Shown here in pieces: positions 32,566 to 46,189 of a stretch of DNA of 64,000 bases. The DNA comes from Blasia pusilla (Eukaryota; Marchantiophyta; Marchantiopsida; Blasiales). Position 1 is the stretch's first letter, and every line of letters starts with the position of its first letter. The notes beneath the pieces are model-generated. The model was not told the DNA's origin, made no database searches, and worked only from the letters and a program-made list of their open reading frames with translations. The stretch spans positions 61,132,001-61,196,000 of the forward strand of contig CM114271.1 of NCBI GenBank assembly GCA_050084515.1. The letters run 5' to 3'. Position numbers and translations under genes: made by a program.

Positions 32566-35109
32566 AATCTTATCTTATGAATCAATAAGAAGCACATCCA
32601 AAATATGTTAAGCTCTAAAAAAATACTATTTCAAACAAAATTTTTCATTTAGGTGGAAAAGTAGCCTTAGGGATCTACATAGGGATTTCTAAATTTTCGC
32701 TTAGACGGACAATTACGCACACAAAATATCCCTTTCTTGGGTCTTCTCGGGTTGAGGGAAATAGTTGCATAACATTTCACTTGGCATGCTAAGGTTATGT
32801 TGCAAGCATATCAACAGGAAAGTCATCCATGTACTCCTCCTCGTACCACTCTTGTGTACCACTCTTGTATTGAAGAGGAGTACGTGCAATCCAACTAAAA
32901 AACCCTAAAAGACATGAATAAAAGAAAATAGAGAACCCATGGGAAATACGAGGGGAGCACCAAAGCCACATTAGGTGAAGAAAATAAGGGGACCACCCTC
33001 AAATCTAACCTCATCAACAAGAGAGAAAATATAAAATATGCATAGGCATCTTCCTCAACTTAGGGCTTGGACATGCATTGCATAGGTGTAGCGACCAGTT
33101 AAGAGGGTAGTAACTATAAACAACTCAAACGGACCCAATCCTTTGGGGAAAGAAAGGCAAAAACTGTCGCGCATTTCGATAGCTCATGCGACGAGGCAAC
33201 GAGTCTACTTCCCTTCCGCTGCTGTCCGTAAGAATCCCCTTGCGCCAACTACTGCTATCTGAATTAGCATGCGCCAGACTTTTTGGGCGCTGTACATGTT
33301 TGTGAGTTAGTGATCCAACGAAACGAAGGGCTTTATGCCAAAGGAAAGTACAGATTCAGCGAAGAGAAATGCGAAGCGAAGCAATCCAAAGCCCAAGAGA
33401 GCGAGCGAGCGAGAGCCAACGCGCGGTGAGGACGCAATTTCGTCGGGTTTTGTGTAGGGGCCCGCGAACGGAAAGCACGAGATAGCGTAGACAGCAGCTG
33501 TAGACTGAGCATCGAAGGATCCCTCCATCTATCGATACGTCTGAACAAAGCTAGACTTTGCGACGTTTTCTCTCCTGTCTAAGTTTCCCGGCGAGGTTCC
33601 GAACCGATCCATTCTACAAACAGGCGAAATCCACCTTCGTTTCCGCTTATCGTTTGGAAAAAGAGATGTTTCCCGTCTGGCCGCATGTCTTGTGTCCATC
33701 ATGGCCTCGATCTCCTCCGAGATTCTAGCATGCGAATATAGCATACACTGGGAACCACATCCAACTTTGCCATCCTCAGATCCATCGCCCTCGATCTTGC
33801 GGTTTCTGTTCATACCCTTAAAATGATATGCGATGAACATTACGCATCATCTAGACATGATCACCTCTTAACTAAACTCTCTAATTTAAGGAGGGCGCTC
33901 GCATAGCAATCTGTAGACCGCAGACTCTCCTATTCCACTCACTTCCGCGCACACGATTTACGTAAGAGAAATATAAAGACTTCTTGACATAGCCAATTCA
34001 AAGAGAGAAATAAGAAATGACGACGACTCCAGTGATTTTGACGTATATTTTCAGGCTTTCGCGTGACCGGATCTCTCTGAGAGTCTCTAGCTCTCTGCCT
34101 TCGGTACACTCGGACTCCAGTGACGAGACGTGTTTTCCTCTGTCCTTTGTGCACTTACGCTTCTCCGCCTCACGGATTCCTTTGAGGTCGCTGGGGAAAA
34201 CAGACTTTTCCATTCGTTCATTCGCTCATTGTTCGCAGTCTACTGTGGATTCAGAATGAGCACATGCGTATCGCTCCACGGACGCCGACTCGACGCGCGC
34301 CAATGAGGTCGGCCCATTTGGTTTCAGGTTCATGAGGACGTGCGGACACGATGGATGCTGGTCTATTGTAAGAAACGCATTGAAAGCTTCGTATTCGCGA
34401 GATGCTCTCGTTTATGCTCGGAAGATGCTCTCGTATCCTTTGTGCTCTTCCTCGGGGCCGGTTTTGGCCCATTGAGGTTTTTTTTTGCTCTCTATGCCCA
34501 TTTGTATCCGGATGGGTTTCCCATCCTATTTTCTATTTATTATTACACTCTCGTCCGTGAAGTCGCCAACCAAAGCGACAGCAAAGAGCACTTGCGATCG
34601 GGACCCAACGCTGGATTGAAGAATGTCTTCCGCCATTCCTTGCGGATCGACCGCTCCAGTGGCGAAGAACATGGATGTTCGCAGCCGATCAATCAAGGCG
34701 TCCCGGATCACCGACGTCCGTACTACGCTTCAGCGATGGACGGGAAGAGAGGCCACAGCGTACAAGAATGAAAATCGACGCCGTTGGAACAAAGGAAGGA
34801 GCTAGCGAATGCTCCGTCGGTTAAACCAGTAGGTGATGGATGACATTTGGGATCCGAAAAGAAGGACGCGACAGATGTTTGAATGTGCATACGGCCCTCA
34901 CTGTACCAACCAACCGCAGAGCCATGGGCATTCGGATCTGTGAATAACGGTGAGGCGATTGATAATGGGAAGATAGGAGGTCCCATGGCATCGGACGCGC
35001 GCCGGCCGCGAATCTGCCGCCTTCTCCGGATGTGGGTGCTACAAAATGAAGCACGGAAGCGAGGGTTCGTCAAGCCGCACTCCGCTCGAAAATCTGAGAG
35101 GCGAGGAAA
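32566..35109. other. Intergenic region upstream of the peroxidase gene
   Basis: 32566-33150 is AT-rich. From about 33160 the composition becomes host-gene-like and GC-richer. Overlapping frames on both strands (33307-34771) match no family I know, so I call no gene. Unrecognised 5' sequence or a promoter of the peroxidase could lie here. Confidence 0.4.
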
Positions 35110-37031
35110 ATGGCAGGAGTCGGAGCATTGGCATTGTTGGTGATCTCCACGCTCGTCGCGCTGGTTTCTGCGCGGGTCGAGGATTTCGCTCACAACCATG
35201 GAGTCGAGCTGTCGAGCTTGGAAGAGCAGATCCCTCTCGAGAGAGGCCTCGTTTGGGGCTTCTACTCCAAAACCTGTCCGCAAGCGGAGAACATCGTCTC
35301 CCAGTTCGTCGCCAACGCGCTGAGGAAGGATTCAGGAATCCCTCCGGGTTTGCTGCGTATCTTCTTCCATGACTGCTTCGTTCAGGTTAGTTTCCGGTTC
35401 GAATGTCTCCTCCTGCAGTTCCGCCTTTACGTGCGTTTCGTCCCATGCTTCTAAAGGCCTGGACCTGAACTGTATACTCCATGTCTCCATGTAATACCTT
35501 GTGCCATCGCGAGCGTGTTGTCCTAGTGTATTCTAAGGCTGGAGTACCGAATGGGAGCACTCAATACCTTCGTTCTCTTTGTAGGGCTGCGATGCGTCGA
35601 TTCTCCTAAGAACGAACCAGGGTTCGGAGCTGAATGATCCGGCCAACGCGTCGATCCGCAAAAGCGCCCTTGCGTTGATCGACTCAATCAAAGCACAGCT
35701 CGAGGCCGTCTGTCCGAGGACCGTCTCGTGCGCGGATATCGTGGTGCTGGCTAGCAGGGACGCCGTGAAGCAGGTGCTGCTCTTGTTAGGATATGCCTAT
35801 GCGAAGACTCACACTTGTTTGATTCGATCTCAGTGTGTAATTTTTCTGGAGTTCGTTTCCATTACAGCTATATTTGTGCATTGCGAGCGATCTTGGACTG
35901 AAATTGACGACAGCGTTTCCTTGGATGAAATGGTAACTCCTTGGGGGATGCAGACTGGAGGACCGGCATTCAACGTTCCTTTGGGGCGTCTAGATTCTTT
36001 CGGGCGCCACTCTACGAACGTCTTGCCCAGCCCCTTCTCAAGCTTTGGAAGTTTGATCGGCGCCTTCAACCAACAAGGCCTCGATACGAAGGATCTCGTC
36101 TCACTAGCAAGTAAAACCTCTCGTCCTTCTTTCTCAATGCCATCATTCTGCAACAGATAGGTTTCCGGGTGTTCTCATGGTGCTCTCTTACAAAATCCTC
36201 GACATTGCCACCGATGCATTCACTCCTCACCCGTGTTTTACCCGAGTGAAGTCGGCCACCCACTCTGTCAGAGCCAAACTGGGAACGTTTGAAGCTTTCT
36301 TGTAGTTTGCCGTCGATAACTGAATAGTAGATGGATGGGTTTCTTGGAATATCACCTTGACTCTTTCATCGGTGGGTACTCTGGCCGGTCCAGCGATCGA
36401 GTTGAGCACTCCATGAGAATCTAAACTCTACAAGCTCGGAGGCTTCCTTTCAGTCAATGGGTTTTTCTAGGTTGTCTGATCATATTCATAGTCTAACGTT
36501 TGTCCATCGGCGAGTTTCGAGAGTACTGCACGAGAACCCAATCTGTCAACTGATTTGTGTGGGTGCCGTGATGGTGAATCAGCTGGAGGACACACACTGG
36601 GAGTCGCCCAATGTGGCTCATTCGCAGCGCGTCTCTTCCCCACAGTGGATCCCCAGTACAACCCGAATTTCGCAAACTTTCTCAAGACTGTCTGCAAATC
36701 CCCGAGTAGCACAGCTACCACGGGCCTCGACTTCAACTCCGCGACCAAGTTCGACAACTCGATCTTCAAGCACGTGGTGGACGGAGGAGCTCTCCTATTG
36801 AGCGACCAGAATCTCAACCAGAACACCGAAGCATGGAACCTGGCACACACCTTCGCGAACAACCAGGGTGCGTTCTTCAGTCAGTTCCAGACATCTTTCA
36901 TCAAGATGAGCCAATTGCAAGTTATTACCGACAGCAGGTTCGGAGAGGTTCGCAAGTTCTGCTCCAAACCCAACAGGGCGTCGTCCGCCGAGATGGAGCC
37001 GTCACTCATCGAACTGGTCGCTGACCAGTGA
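35110..37031 (+). CDS. Class III secretory peroxidase, four exons
   Basis: Encodes a 356-residue haem peroxidase of the plant secretory type, which oxidises phenolics with hydrogen peroxide in the cell wall or vacuole. Exons inferred from GT/AG sites and family alignment: 35110-35385, 35585-35773, 35954-36110 and 36583-37031; introns are about 199, 180 and 472 bp. This is the classical three-intron layout. Residues 1 to about 21 form a signal peptide (GALALLVISTLVALVSA). FYSKTCPQAE follows; distal haem pocket RIFFHDCFVQ runs across the first junction into GCDASILL; SCADIVVLASRD; GGPAFNVPLGRLDS; proximal histidine in TGGHTLGVAQC; and the C-terminal KMSQLQVITDSRFGEVRKFC. The start ATG (AAAATGGC) gives the signal peptide directly. 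Most family members have LxFHDCF, so IFFHDCF is a mild variant. The gene appears intact. Confidence 0.92.
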
Positions 37032-38530
37032 AGGGTGTGTCGAAAACCTTCCATGAACGAGGAATTAAACAACTCGTGCGTATAGGCAGGGACCTCTCCT
37101 TTCTTCCTTGCCTGCGCACGAGCGCACGAGCTTGGTTGCAGACCCGTGTAATTACAGATCTCTAGAGGTGACTGAGTCGTTACTAGCTTCATCTTAGTCT
37201 GGATTCTCTCGAGCATTTTCTTTCTTAACTCAGTCTCTCTCAAGCGAGAGACTGAGTTCTTGAATGAACACAGCGTTGTGTAGGCAGATGGAGGGGCAAA
37301 AGTTTAGTTTGCTAGTCCAAAACAGGACCGTTGCAAGTTTCCAGCGGCACACATGTCCCCTTACCACCACGTTTTCATCGTGGGACAATAGAAAGCCGCA
37401 GAGGTGAGGTGAGGTGAGATGAGGTGCGGTGATCTGTAGTGTGCTCACAGACGCTGTGGGAATAAAGGCATTGACGGTTACAGTATTCGCACGGCATATT
37501 GCAAATGTTTCTGATGAGATCGCTCGGAGTCGTGGCGAAGGAATGGATGCTTGGGAATTGGCGTGGACGATTATACATGCGCTTGAGACTAATATCCACA
37601 TTCTTGCTCTCACTCGAAATCCACTCCCGGTTCCGCTCGCTCACCAGTAATCGATTACCTTCAAGGAACTTCGCATTAAATGAGCCCCACAGCGGAATTG
37701 GGAGTGACGTCGTCATCTCATGAGTTTTTTTTCTCTTTGGACAATCTATTATCGAGAATAGTTAATTCTATGATGCCCATGCTAGCTAGCAGTGACCCAA
37801 GAAACTAGTTGATTAAGACTATCTCCACACGCCCAATTCCTAAGGTACGGTATAAGACACGTAAATGCATGGTCAATTGCCATCATTCAATTTCGTGTAT
37901 TTTAACTAATGTAAAAACTTTGAAGGCTCCTGGTTAATCCATAGTCCAAAAGAGATAGTATCAAGAAATTGAGAAGTGGCTTTCTACATTAGAAAGCTTG
38001 GTTTCTACAAAATCTAAAAAATCTTCTTTTCAGATTCTGATCGAGTCATAAGACAATAGAAGTTATTGCACCATAAGTCAAAATTTGGTTTTTAATGCTC
38101 ACTATTTTGAGAAAAAAATCCAAGAATAGTTTTTAAATCCCAAGATATTGAAACTTGTCAAACTTCTATAATGTAGAAATCATTGTTAGTCATAAAAAGA
38201 GAGAAATTGGAATAGAATAGTCATTCCATATGGAAGTTCACAACCAAGAACTCCTAAATAGGTCAGCAATTGGGTGTTCACAAGAAGAAAAAGATAAGCT
38301 AAAAGAAAACACCATCAACTTAGAAGCCATAGCATGGAATAAGAGGGAAGCAAATGGATGAATTACCATCAATACATTTATGATAGATCATATTCAAGAT
38401 GTAAAGACATCCAAAGAAATCTAGACTTTAGGATGCATCCGTTTAATTAATTTTTTTTGAGTCTTTTACTAGAACTAGAAGTTTAAACTTGAAATATTTT
38501 AATGAGACTAGGAAAGGATCTTGAGTATAA
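37032..38530. other. Peroxidase 3' flank and AT-rich intergenic DNA
   Basis: 37380-37432 contains a GGTGA pentamer microsatellite. From 37720 the sequence is AT-rich with no recognised gene. Confidence 0.45.
37400..37432 (+). repeat. GAGGT/GGTGA pentamer microsatellite
   Basis: About six imperfect tandem copies of GAGGT, ending in GGTGCGGTGA. Confidence 0.75.
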
Positions 38531-38700
38531 TCTATATTATTATTGGAGAGTACCTTCTCAATTTTTGACGTGTGCAATGGGCACCAAGAAAATGTTTCCC
38601 ATATTACGAATAGCAAGAAAGAAATTTTGAATTCATGTGCAGTATGGTTAATCCCTTCACTCCTATGCATGGCACGTGTTGTACGCCTACTCCTCTTAAA
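38531..38700 (+). mobile_element. Small non-autonomous Helitron
   Basis: Starts A|TCTATATTATTATTGGAG. It aligns with the minus-strand element 48554-48340 through blocks GACGTGTG, CAAGAAAATGTTTC, AAGAAAGAAATTTTGAAT and a terminal TTAATC(C/T)CTTC. The 3' end near 38690 is decayed. Confidence 0.6.
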
Positions 38701-38754
38701 TGTCAATCTCTAAACGTTCACTGTTGACTGCACCCAAACACACTCACGTTAGTC

Positions 38755-39585
38755 TGGTCTGGATCAATGAGCTTCCAACTTCCCGAATCCTTGCCTGGGG
38801 CCATTCATCAAGCTCAACCTTCCTAGTTCCTCACTTCCCAACACCGGAAAGTCTTCTGAGACTTGGGACATACTTTGTGGATAGTCCGGGCACCTATAAT
38901 GGCATTTGCACAAATGGCGTTCCCAACTCTGCAATGGGCCTCGCACGAGTCCCTAATCAAGATCCAAAAAATGAGTCACAAATTGGAATTCAACAATGAC
39001 CTCCAAGATCCACTCCCTTTGACTTGGCTAGGGGTTTGCACCCCAACGCCAACCTCCCGGTCCATTCCGTGCCCTTGGTTCGCCCTCTGGCATCCCAAAG
39101 TAGAGTTCAAGTCTCAAGCACCCGTGGAGACCCTCCCCCTTACTAGTACTTCAAGATTTCTACGCCCTTTCCCTACTCTTTGGGAAAAGACTCTCGAGCC
39201 GCTCTTTTTGGCCCTCAACCAAACTCCCAATACAATTGTTTTCGGGAAGTTTCTCGACCTGTGTTTATGCGTTAGTTAAGATCTTTGGTGCGTTGGAAGT
39301 GACTTTGCATAAGCTTTCAAACTCCACCTTAATTATTCCAAACACATCTTAGGTCTGAAATTTATGGTCCAAAATACAATGAAACCCCAAACACTAGGTC
39401 CGTTCCAAGTTTGGTCCTCAACCAGAGTCAACTTCTCTCAAGTCTCGATTCACGTTTGGTTGAGGTTTTCTTCGTTGCAACCATAAACACATGAAACGTG
39501 AACAAGGTTCTGATGTTCCGCCTTGGCACAGGTTTGGTTATGAGGGTCGCGACACCACGGGTTGTACACTAGTTGACTATATCTT
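38755..39585 (+). repeat. Dispersed repeat R1, possible copia LTR
   Basis: Aligns collinearly with 48835-49745. Shared blocks include GAGACTTG...ACT(T)TRTTGATA, CCTCGCACGAGTC / TCTCGAACTGGTC, GGAGACCCTCCCCCTTA / GGAGGCGCTCCCCCTTA, GCGGCCCTCAA and a final GGTTATGAGGGT. A plus-strand copia remnant begins about 1 kb downstream, so an LTR identity is plausible but unproven. Confidence 0.5.
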
Positions 39586-40480
39586 CCATACTATAACTAT
39601 CTTCCATCATTTAAGGTAGTATTGGACTAGTTGTAGATAATGATAATTTCATTATGATTACTCTCTAAAGATCAAGAAAGGAGTACAAACCTTTAGAAAC
39701 ATTTATCTCTATTAAAGATAAATGTCAAGATTTCAAGAACTTATTGGATTTCTAGTAAGTGAAGAGATATGATTAGGACCAAGTTTTTTTTTAGTATTTT
39801 TGCAAGAATATGTGCATCATACATGAAGAGGTAAATTTAGAAATTATAGTGGAATATTTTACCCCCAAGATCAAGGTCAATAGAACTAAGAATACTAAGA
39901 TCCAGAAAAAAAAAATTGCAACAATATTGAAAGAAATTAGACTTTGGAAGATAGAGAAAATATCTAGAATCAAGCTAGGTTATTGACTAGATAGATCTTC
40001 TAACTAATATACGATCAAAAGTCATTATACCAAGGACTACTTGAAGAAGTAGGATAAGCTCAAACATAATTTCATCCAAGGTCGCATATGCACAAATCTG
40101 TGTCCGCAGACATGTCCTTGTGTGTGGAATTACGGCCGCCCTATGGAAGGACTTGTCCATGTGGGCTCCACCTTCACCTTCTTTCTCATTCCCTCAACTT
40201 GTCTTTGTATTCCATACTCTCCCGTTTCTTCCTCCCTCCACTTCCTCATCCCTTATTGCCCCACTTGCCCTTGCTCTACCTTCCATCATGAACTATAAGT
40301 GTGGGCCCCATCTCTTGCAATCCATGTCCATGGACATATCCAGACTTGTCCATCATAAGGACGGAGTTGTTCATTTTTGTGCAACCATAAGTTCATCCCT
40401 AACAAAATTGTATAGAGAAGTTCTAAAGTGATGAGCAAGTATTAAGCATGAAAGATAAACTGTGTCATGAGAAACATTGT
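39586..40480. other. Unassigned region with GGACATGTCC-rich words
   Basis: 40080-40400 contains several self-complementary GGACA/TGTCC words also found near 44600, 55200 and 63450. No gene recognised. Confidence 0.3.
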
Positions 40481-40499
40481 GGAATCACAAAGCAAAAGT

Positions 40500-42540
40500 G
40501 TTATTAGTGAAGATTGGTACATCTATTCACGAATATCAAATCATATAAATGCTCATAAAGAATGGTTAACCAATATGAAATAATTGAAGACTCCTCAATT
40601 GTCATGGAAGGAGATGATACATAATGTCAAATTACTCCAATGGGTAAATTTGTTTTCCAATCTCTCATTCTCTACAATTAATGGTTTGGGAGAAATTATA
40701 TGCATGATTATTATTAGAATTAGTCTTATCTCTATAGAATCAATGAAAGAACACAACTACAAGGTTATATTCAATAAATAAGATTATGCTTTTGAAAACA
40801 TAACTATCCATTAGATAGTAGCAAGGAAAACTAGATTTGGTAAGATGTTTAAATTAGATGTTATTACGATACTTGTAGAAGTGACTAAATATACACAAAA
40901 TGATCCAAAGGTAAAATATTTGGAGACTTAGAATAAGAGAAGGATACATCAACTAATAATTATTGAAGAGGATGCCAAATTCTAACATAATGAGAAAATT
41001 ACTATCTTTCCCTTCCTCTAAAATTCATCTATATTTTCATTGTGCTTGTCAATTTGGCCAAAAATCAAGATGATCATTTCCAATCGGAGGTAAATATGCA
41101 TCTTGAATACTAGAGCTTACACTTGTAAATGTATTGACATCATCTCAACCTAGTTTGAATGGCAATGAGTACTTTGTATACTTCATTGATGATTCACTTG
41201 GAAGGAGTGGATACACCTTTTGAAAGGAGAGTTACACGTTCTAAATTTCAAGAATCTAATTTGGAAGAAATATGGACGTTCAATTATCGAATTGCGATCA
41301 TATGAAGAAAGTAAGTTTATCTTTGTTATTCTCTGGTGAGCTTGATGTCTTGCTATAACAACACAACATTAGAATACAAGTTATTTATATTTATACTCTA
41401 TAATAGGATGAAGTAGTAGAGAAAACAAATTGACATATAACGTAAAAAAAAGGGGCAATGTTGAATGAGAAGAATATTCCTAAAGTTTATTGAGCAAGTT
41501 AGTTGCTTGTGCAATGTATTCCATAAACCAACTGTGACAGCAATCGTTTACATGACGACACTAGAAGAGATCTTCACAAGAAAAAAGCCTAATTTTTCAT
41601 TCTTGAAGATATTTGGGTGTGTATGCTTTGCTCATATCCAATTGAAAAGTGTAAGAAAATAGATAGAAAGGAAGAAAGATATATCTTATTAGGATAGGCT
41701 ATATATTCTGAAGGTTACAATAAATGTTATAATCTTCCACTTAGCAATTTTGTGTTATTTGATTGAACACAATCGTAGTATTAGAAACCAGATTTGATCC
41801 ACATTGTTCCCATGCTTAGTAAGTCAATATAGAATCTAGGAAGGGATAATCAAGAATCATCATCTACCAATATCAACTAAGAACTAGAAGATATTATGAA
41901 CTCTGAAAATTTGGATAGTCTATGATCCATAAAATTGAGAAGAAAAGCAAATCCATCAATTGAGGCTCATTAAGCTTTAAATGGAAGACATGGAAGATGC
42001 CACTAATTGGATCTTCAAAGAGAAAATGAGTAGTGACGTCTAGTCTTCATTCAACTTACATACTGAAAACATCAAACATGATAAGACATCTTGTGTAGAG
42101 ACTCGTACATGATGGCTTCTTTGTTATTCATCATGGATATATGATAAAGATGCTTAAAGTATAAGAGCCACTTGAAGAGGCAATACAAAACATAGATTTG
42201 GTTGAAGCTATGAATGATGAATTCATAGCCTTGGAGAAGTAAAAAACAAGGGAGTTGGATGATCGTCCTTATGTTAAGAAGATGATTGGATGCACATAGA
42301 TTCTCAAGAAAGAGCATAATGTCGATGGCAATATCAATATCAATACATGTAAGGTAAAGTAAGAAGCCAAGGGATGTGCGCGATAATATGGCTTGGACTA
42401 TAATAAGACATTTAGTCATGTAACCAAGATAGTGATCATTGCAATTCTTATAGCATTTATTACTCGTAAAGGATGGACTCGTAATGCCTCACATGGATTT
42501 CAAGAATACATTTCTCAATTGATCACATGTCGTTAAACTC
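40500..42540 (+). pseudogene. Ty1/copia integrase-RT remnant
   Basis: Heavily decayed plus-strand copia element. GAG-pre-integrase C..GQKSR-type piece lies near 41050. Integrase core follows: YFVYFIDDSLGRSGYTF near 41170-41220, then FLKIFGCVCFAHIQLKS at 41600-41660. RT N-terminal part at 42195-42420 reads LVEAMNDEFIALEK, then a WVFK/KAR-like region and YGLDYNKTFSHVTK, then GFQEYISQL. The gene breaks off there without the YVDD region. Many stops and frameshifts are present. Order integrase then RT identifies copia. A possible 5' LTR is the R1 repeat upstream. Confidence 0.8.
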
Positions 42541-45231
42541 TTTCAAGTTGCCACTTAGATAAAGGTCTTGTTCTATTTTATAACTAATAAAATCTTTTCT
42601 CTCCTACTACAAGGGGACACATTTTAGTTGGGTTCTATCTCCTACCTTTAGTGTCACGTGAGTGAAGTCTTTAAAGGGGATAAAGATTTTGTTGTTGTCC
42701 ATAAGGGAAACGTTGAGTATGGTCCATATGGATCCCAAGGTACATATCCATTTGAGAGAGAGATTGTTGTATAATCCTCTTCAAAGAAAGAGAAAACATC
42801 CAAGAGGACTAAAATCAAAGAGACTCCATATCCCCTCTTGAATGGAGAGGGCGTAGGTGTACGCGCACCCTTTGTGAACGAGGGGGGTTGGAGGTTCCCA
42901 TCTCCTTCCATGAGGAGATAGAGAAAAAAAATTATTTGTAAACACCTCTATATTTGACACCCGTTGGAAAAAGTCTTACTACAATTTTTTTAAATTTCTT
43001 TTACGAAACCACGTTATTAAATAGCGTACATGCAATGGATAACTAAATAAAAAAGAATTTAAAATAACATCCACCTGTCATCTTTATAAATTTTGTTCAA
43101 TTTATTTTCCCACAATAAACTTTTATATAATATAATTATCTCCTGGCAAGAAAGTACGGACTTCGGGTCGGCCAAAGCTGCCAAACAGACACCGAAAGTA
43201 CGTAAACGTGGCATCCGGGAGTTGTGCACGGGAACTTCGAACGGTAAATAAAAAATGAGCTCCGGCGGAGCATTAGCGTGTCAGTCCATGAGTGCATCTC
43301 AGTTTTGTTGGAAATCTGAAGTTACGGAAGCTGGACTAAAATAGACACGTGTGCAACGAAGCGAAGTCCACTTGGCATCGGGGAGTCTAAGTCCCCCGTC
43401 AAGTCACGGACTCACGGTAAAGGCGGACGACGCAGACTAGAAGGACTTTAGGTCTTTGCGTAATCGAATCGGACTTTGCCGATTCACGTGTTGCCCTCGG
43501 TCACCGTTTCAATAATGATTTTCTTAATTCCTACTATTCTTTTTTCATGCGTTTCGATGCAATTTTTATTATTATAATATGAAACTTATCATTTACAAAG
43601 GACAAATAAAAAGAAACCTTTTTTACATTCATACTATGAAGGGCCTTAGTTATGGCTAATAGGCTCCCAATGGACATGTGAAGCCTTTCGGGTCTTTAAA
43701 TTTTGTCTAGTTTTTCCTACACTAAACCAAAATTTGAATGGAAAAGAGATTTTTTAACATTTATATTAATTTTTTTGTTTTAATATCTAAAAAATAGAAC
43801 TTTGAATTTCATGTTAATTTTGGAAGGGAAATCACGGGTGATTTTGGAAGAAGCAAGAAAAGATATAAATAGAATAGGAAAGTTATTATTCTTCAAAAGG
43901 ATGAGAATCCTTTTAATTTTTTTCTTACTTTCAACTTTTAATTGTGAGGGATTTATTTTTTTAATATTTCAAAAATTAAGTGTAAATTACTAGTAATAAC
44001 CCGTCTATTATGAAAATTAAATGGAATAGTAAGAACCCGTGGAACATCGTAGGTTTCAATGTGACCCCTAATTAACGTAATATGACCCCCAACAAACACA
44101 AACATCTGTATATTTAAGAGACATCTTATTTGATATCTCTCAAAAAAATTTGCAAAAACTATATATTCCAAAAAAAAAATTTGAAATTACATAAACCATT
44201 CACCAATTAATTTGAAAAAAAATAAAATTAAAGTAATTTATTTTTGAAACTAAGAAAATAAATTCACCATCATTATCTAATTAAAAAGTAAAATAAAATT
44301 GATGATTTGATACTTTGAGTCATGAAAGATGTCAGCAAAAGGAAAAGATGACTCAATCCGTCGACAGTCTATAACGAACGAAGTCAACGGGGTCAGAAGC
44401 TCGTGTAGGAATAATGAATCTCTCGCAAGATGCCTGACCTTCCAAACTCCCGAGAATCCCTTGGGTGCCTAGCCCCAAGGTCCTTGGGACAAACTTTTTC
44501 GGACATGCCATCCTATACCCGTTGGATGTAGGGATGCGGGCAAGGCAATCCTAGGTGCAAGATGCAGGCGGTTAGGCCCACATCAACAAGTCCTCCTTAG
44601 GATAGACATTTATCCGCGGACACAAACTTTGTCCGTGTGCAACCTTGGCCCACCCACTTTTTGGCATTAGACATTTTTTAGCCCTTCAAGCACTAGCTTA
44701 AGTATTTCCATCTTGTTTATTCCCTTCTCTTGTTCATGATAACCACACGCAGATTGTAGGTCCTTCTTCTTAAGTGGTTCTTTCTTTTATCCACTTTATG
44801 GAGAAAATCTCTTTTCTTAAAATTTCACATCCAACCTAGTAAATGTGGATATGGACTCCTTTACTCACTCCACCTAGGCCTACTCTTGATTTTACCACTT
44901 TTATCTAAGGTGTTATAGTTTTTGGTATTCTAATTAAGTTCAAACACTATTTATCCAAGTTTTTCAATGAGGCCCTCCTGAGCGTTAAATGGGATCCCTG
45001 AGTTGTTTATGGGATTCTCTTCTGATTTTTCTTCGACGCCGTTCTTACCTTCTTTGCAATTTTCCTCCCACCTCAAAGTTCTTATGTTGATTGGAATATT
45101 TTGATAATTTTATCCAAAAAAAATTTGGTCAATTTTTTCATACTCATGCACATCGATGTCACTAATCAAACACACTGAATATTGTACTAACTTAATCATT
45201 GAAGAAATCCAAACATGAGGCTATTAGTTGC
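42541..45231. other. Unassigned region
   Basis: No recognised gene. 43140-43510 and 44335-44660 are GC-richer islands without a convincing reading frame. The rest is very AT-rich. Confidence 0.4.
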
Positions 45232-45732
45232 CAAAATATCTCCAATCATCCCTCTAACTACTGGTTAGATCCCTCTCTTACTCTAGATTGTAATTTATCT
45301 CTAACTACTTGTGTTATACATCTCTCCGATAATAAGAACAAGAATGTTGAGTTCTCATGTGGCCCATCATTAGTTGCCTTCATGTCGTCCATGCCACTCA
45401 AGCAAGTCTAAATGTTGGACCACTTATTCTATGTACATATGGACCACATCTGTCGTCCCTCTCTCACACTTTATCTCCTTGAGATATATCCCCTCTCTCT
45501 CTCCCAAAGTCCTCTCCGTAGTAATACAAGCACACAAGTCATCTCCTTGACCCTAAACTTGCAATAGTGGGTGAATGATCACTTTCTAGAAACATAAAAT
45601 TGACTCTCTATCAATAAGGAACTTATCCAAAATACTAAGTTCTTCAAATAGGCTCCAAACAAAAGGGAAATTTGTTTTTACATGTTATCCTTCTCCTCAA
45701 CAAATCATTTATAACTTATTGGATTTAACCTC
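45232..45732 (-). mobile_element. Rearranged fragment of the methyltransferase-element family
   Basis: On the minus strand 45732-45455 matches the inner part of the X LTR module (CTCCTTGAGATATATCCCC and AGTTCTTCAAATAGGCTCCAAA recur). 45454-45232 matches the 3' internal end of the element (the sequence after the PHD finger) up to the ATTGGAGATATTTT start of Y, which continues below 45232. LTR interior joined directly to the internal 3' end implies that nearly the whole coding region has been deleted. Confidence 0.6.
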
Positions 45733-45757
45733 TAATCTCTTATGAAATGTCATACAC

Positions 45758-46189
45758 AAACTCTTCCTTCCACTTCAAAAAACATTACAACATATTGATC
45801 TCAATACTTTTGACGGAGATGATGATGCCTTGGGTTTACAACAAGATTTCTTGCATGTTTCTTCTGGAGGTACGAAGCTTTCTTTTATAATAGCAATTGC
45901 ACTATTAGATTTTAAAGGAAGCTGATCTTTGGTCGCCCCTATCATGACTACGAGGTTCATCTATCTTGATAGATCATATGTCCCAAATCATTCAAAAGGA
46001 AGAATCATCTATTATTCCAAAAACAAATTAAGAATTACTCAGGATCTCCTTCCACTTGCTATACAAGAAATTATAGTAACTTTCAATCAATGGATTACAA
46101 AAGAGCCTAATCAACATAAAGAGCTTATCTTTAAGAATATGCAGATAATAAACTTTTCTAGCATTTGGTCTGAGGCGGCCTCGATTTGA
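45758..46189 (+). pseudogene. Unrecognised frame with one internal stop
   Basis: A frame of about 140 codons ends at 46189 with a single TGA at about 45926. The upper part has FDGDDDALGLQQDFLHV; the lower part has FIYLDRSYVPNHSKGRI and LLPLAIQEIIVTFNQWI. Length and composition suggest former coding DNA, probably from a transposon. I know no family for it. Confidence 0.3.

Noticed and set aside
34723-35283. 186-codon minus-strand frame
   Set aside because: It lies opposite peroxidase exon 1 and its upstream region, has no family resemblance and is explained by GC-rich composition on the opposite strand.
35675-36160. Continuous 161-codon frame over the peroxidase
   Set aside because: It reads through intron 2 and into intron 3. 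Family alignment and GT/AG sites place exon borders at 35773, 35954 and 36110.
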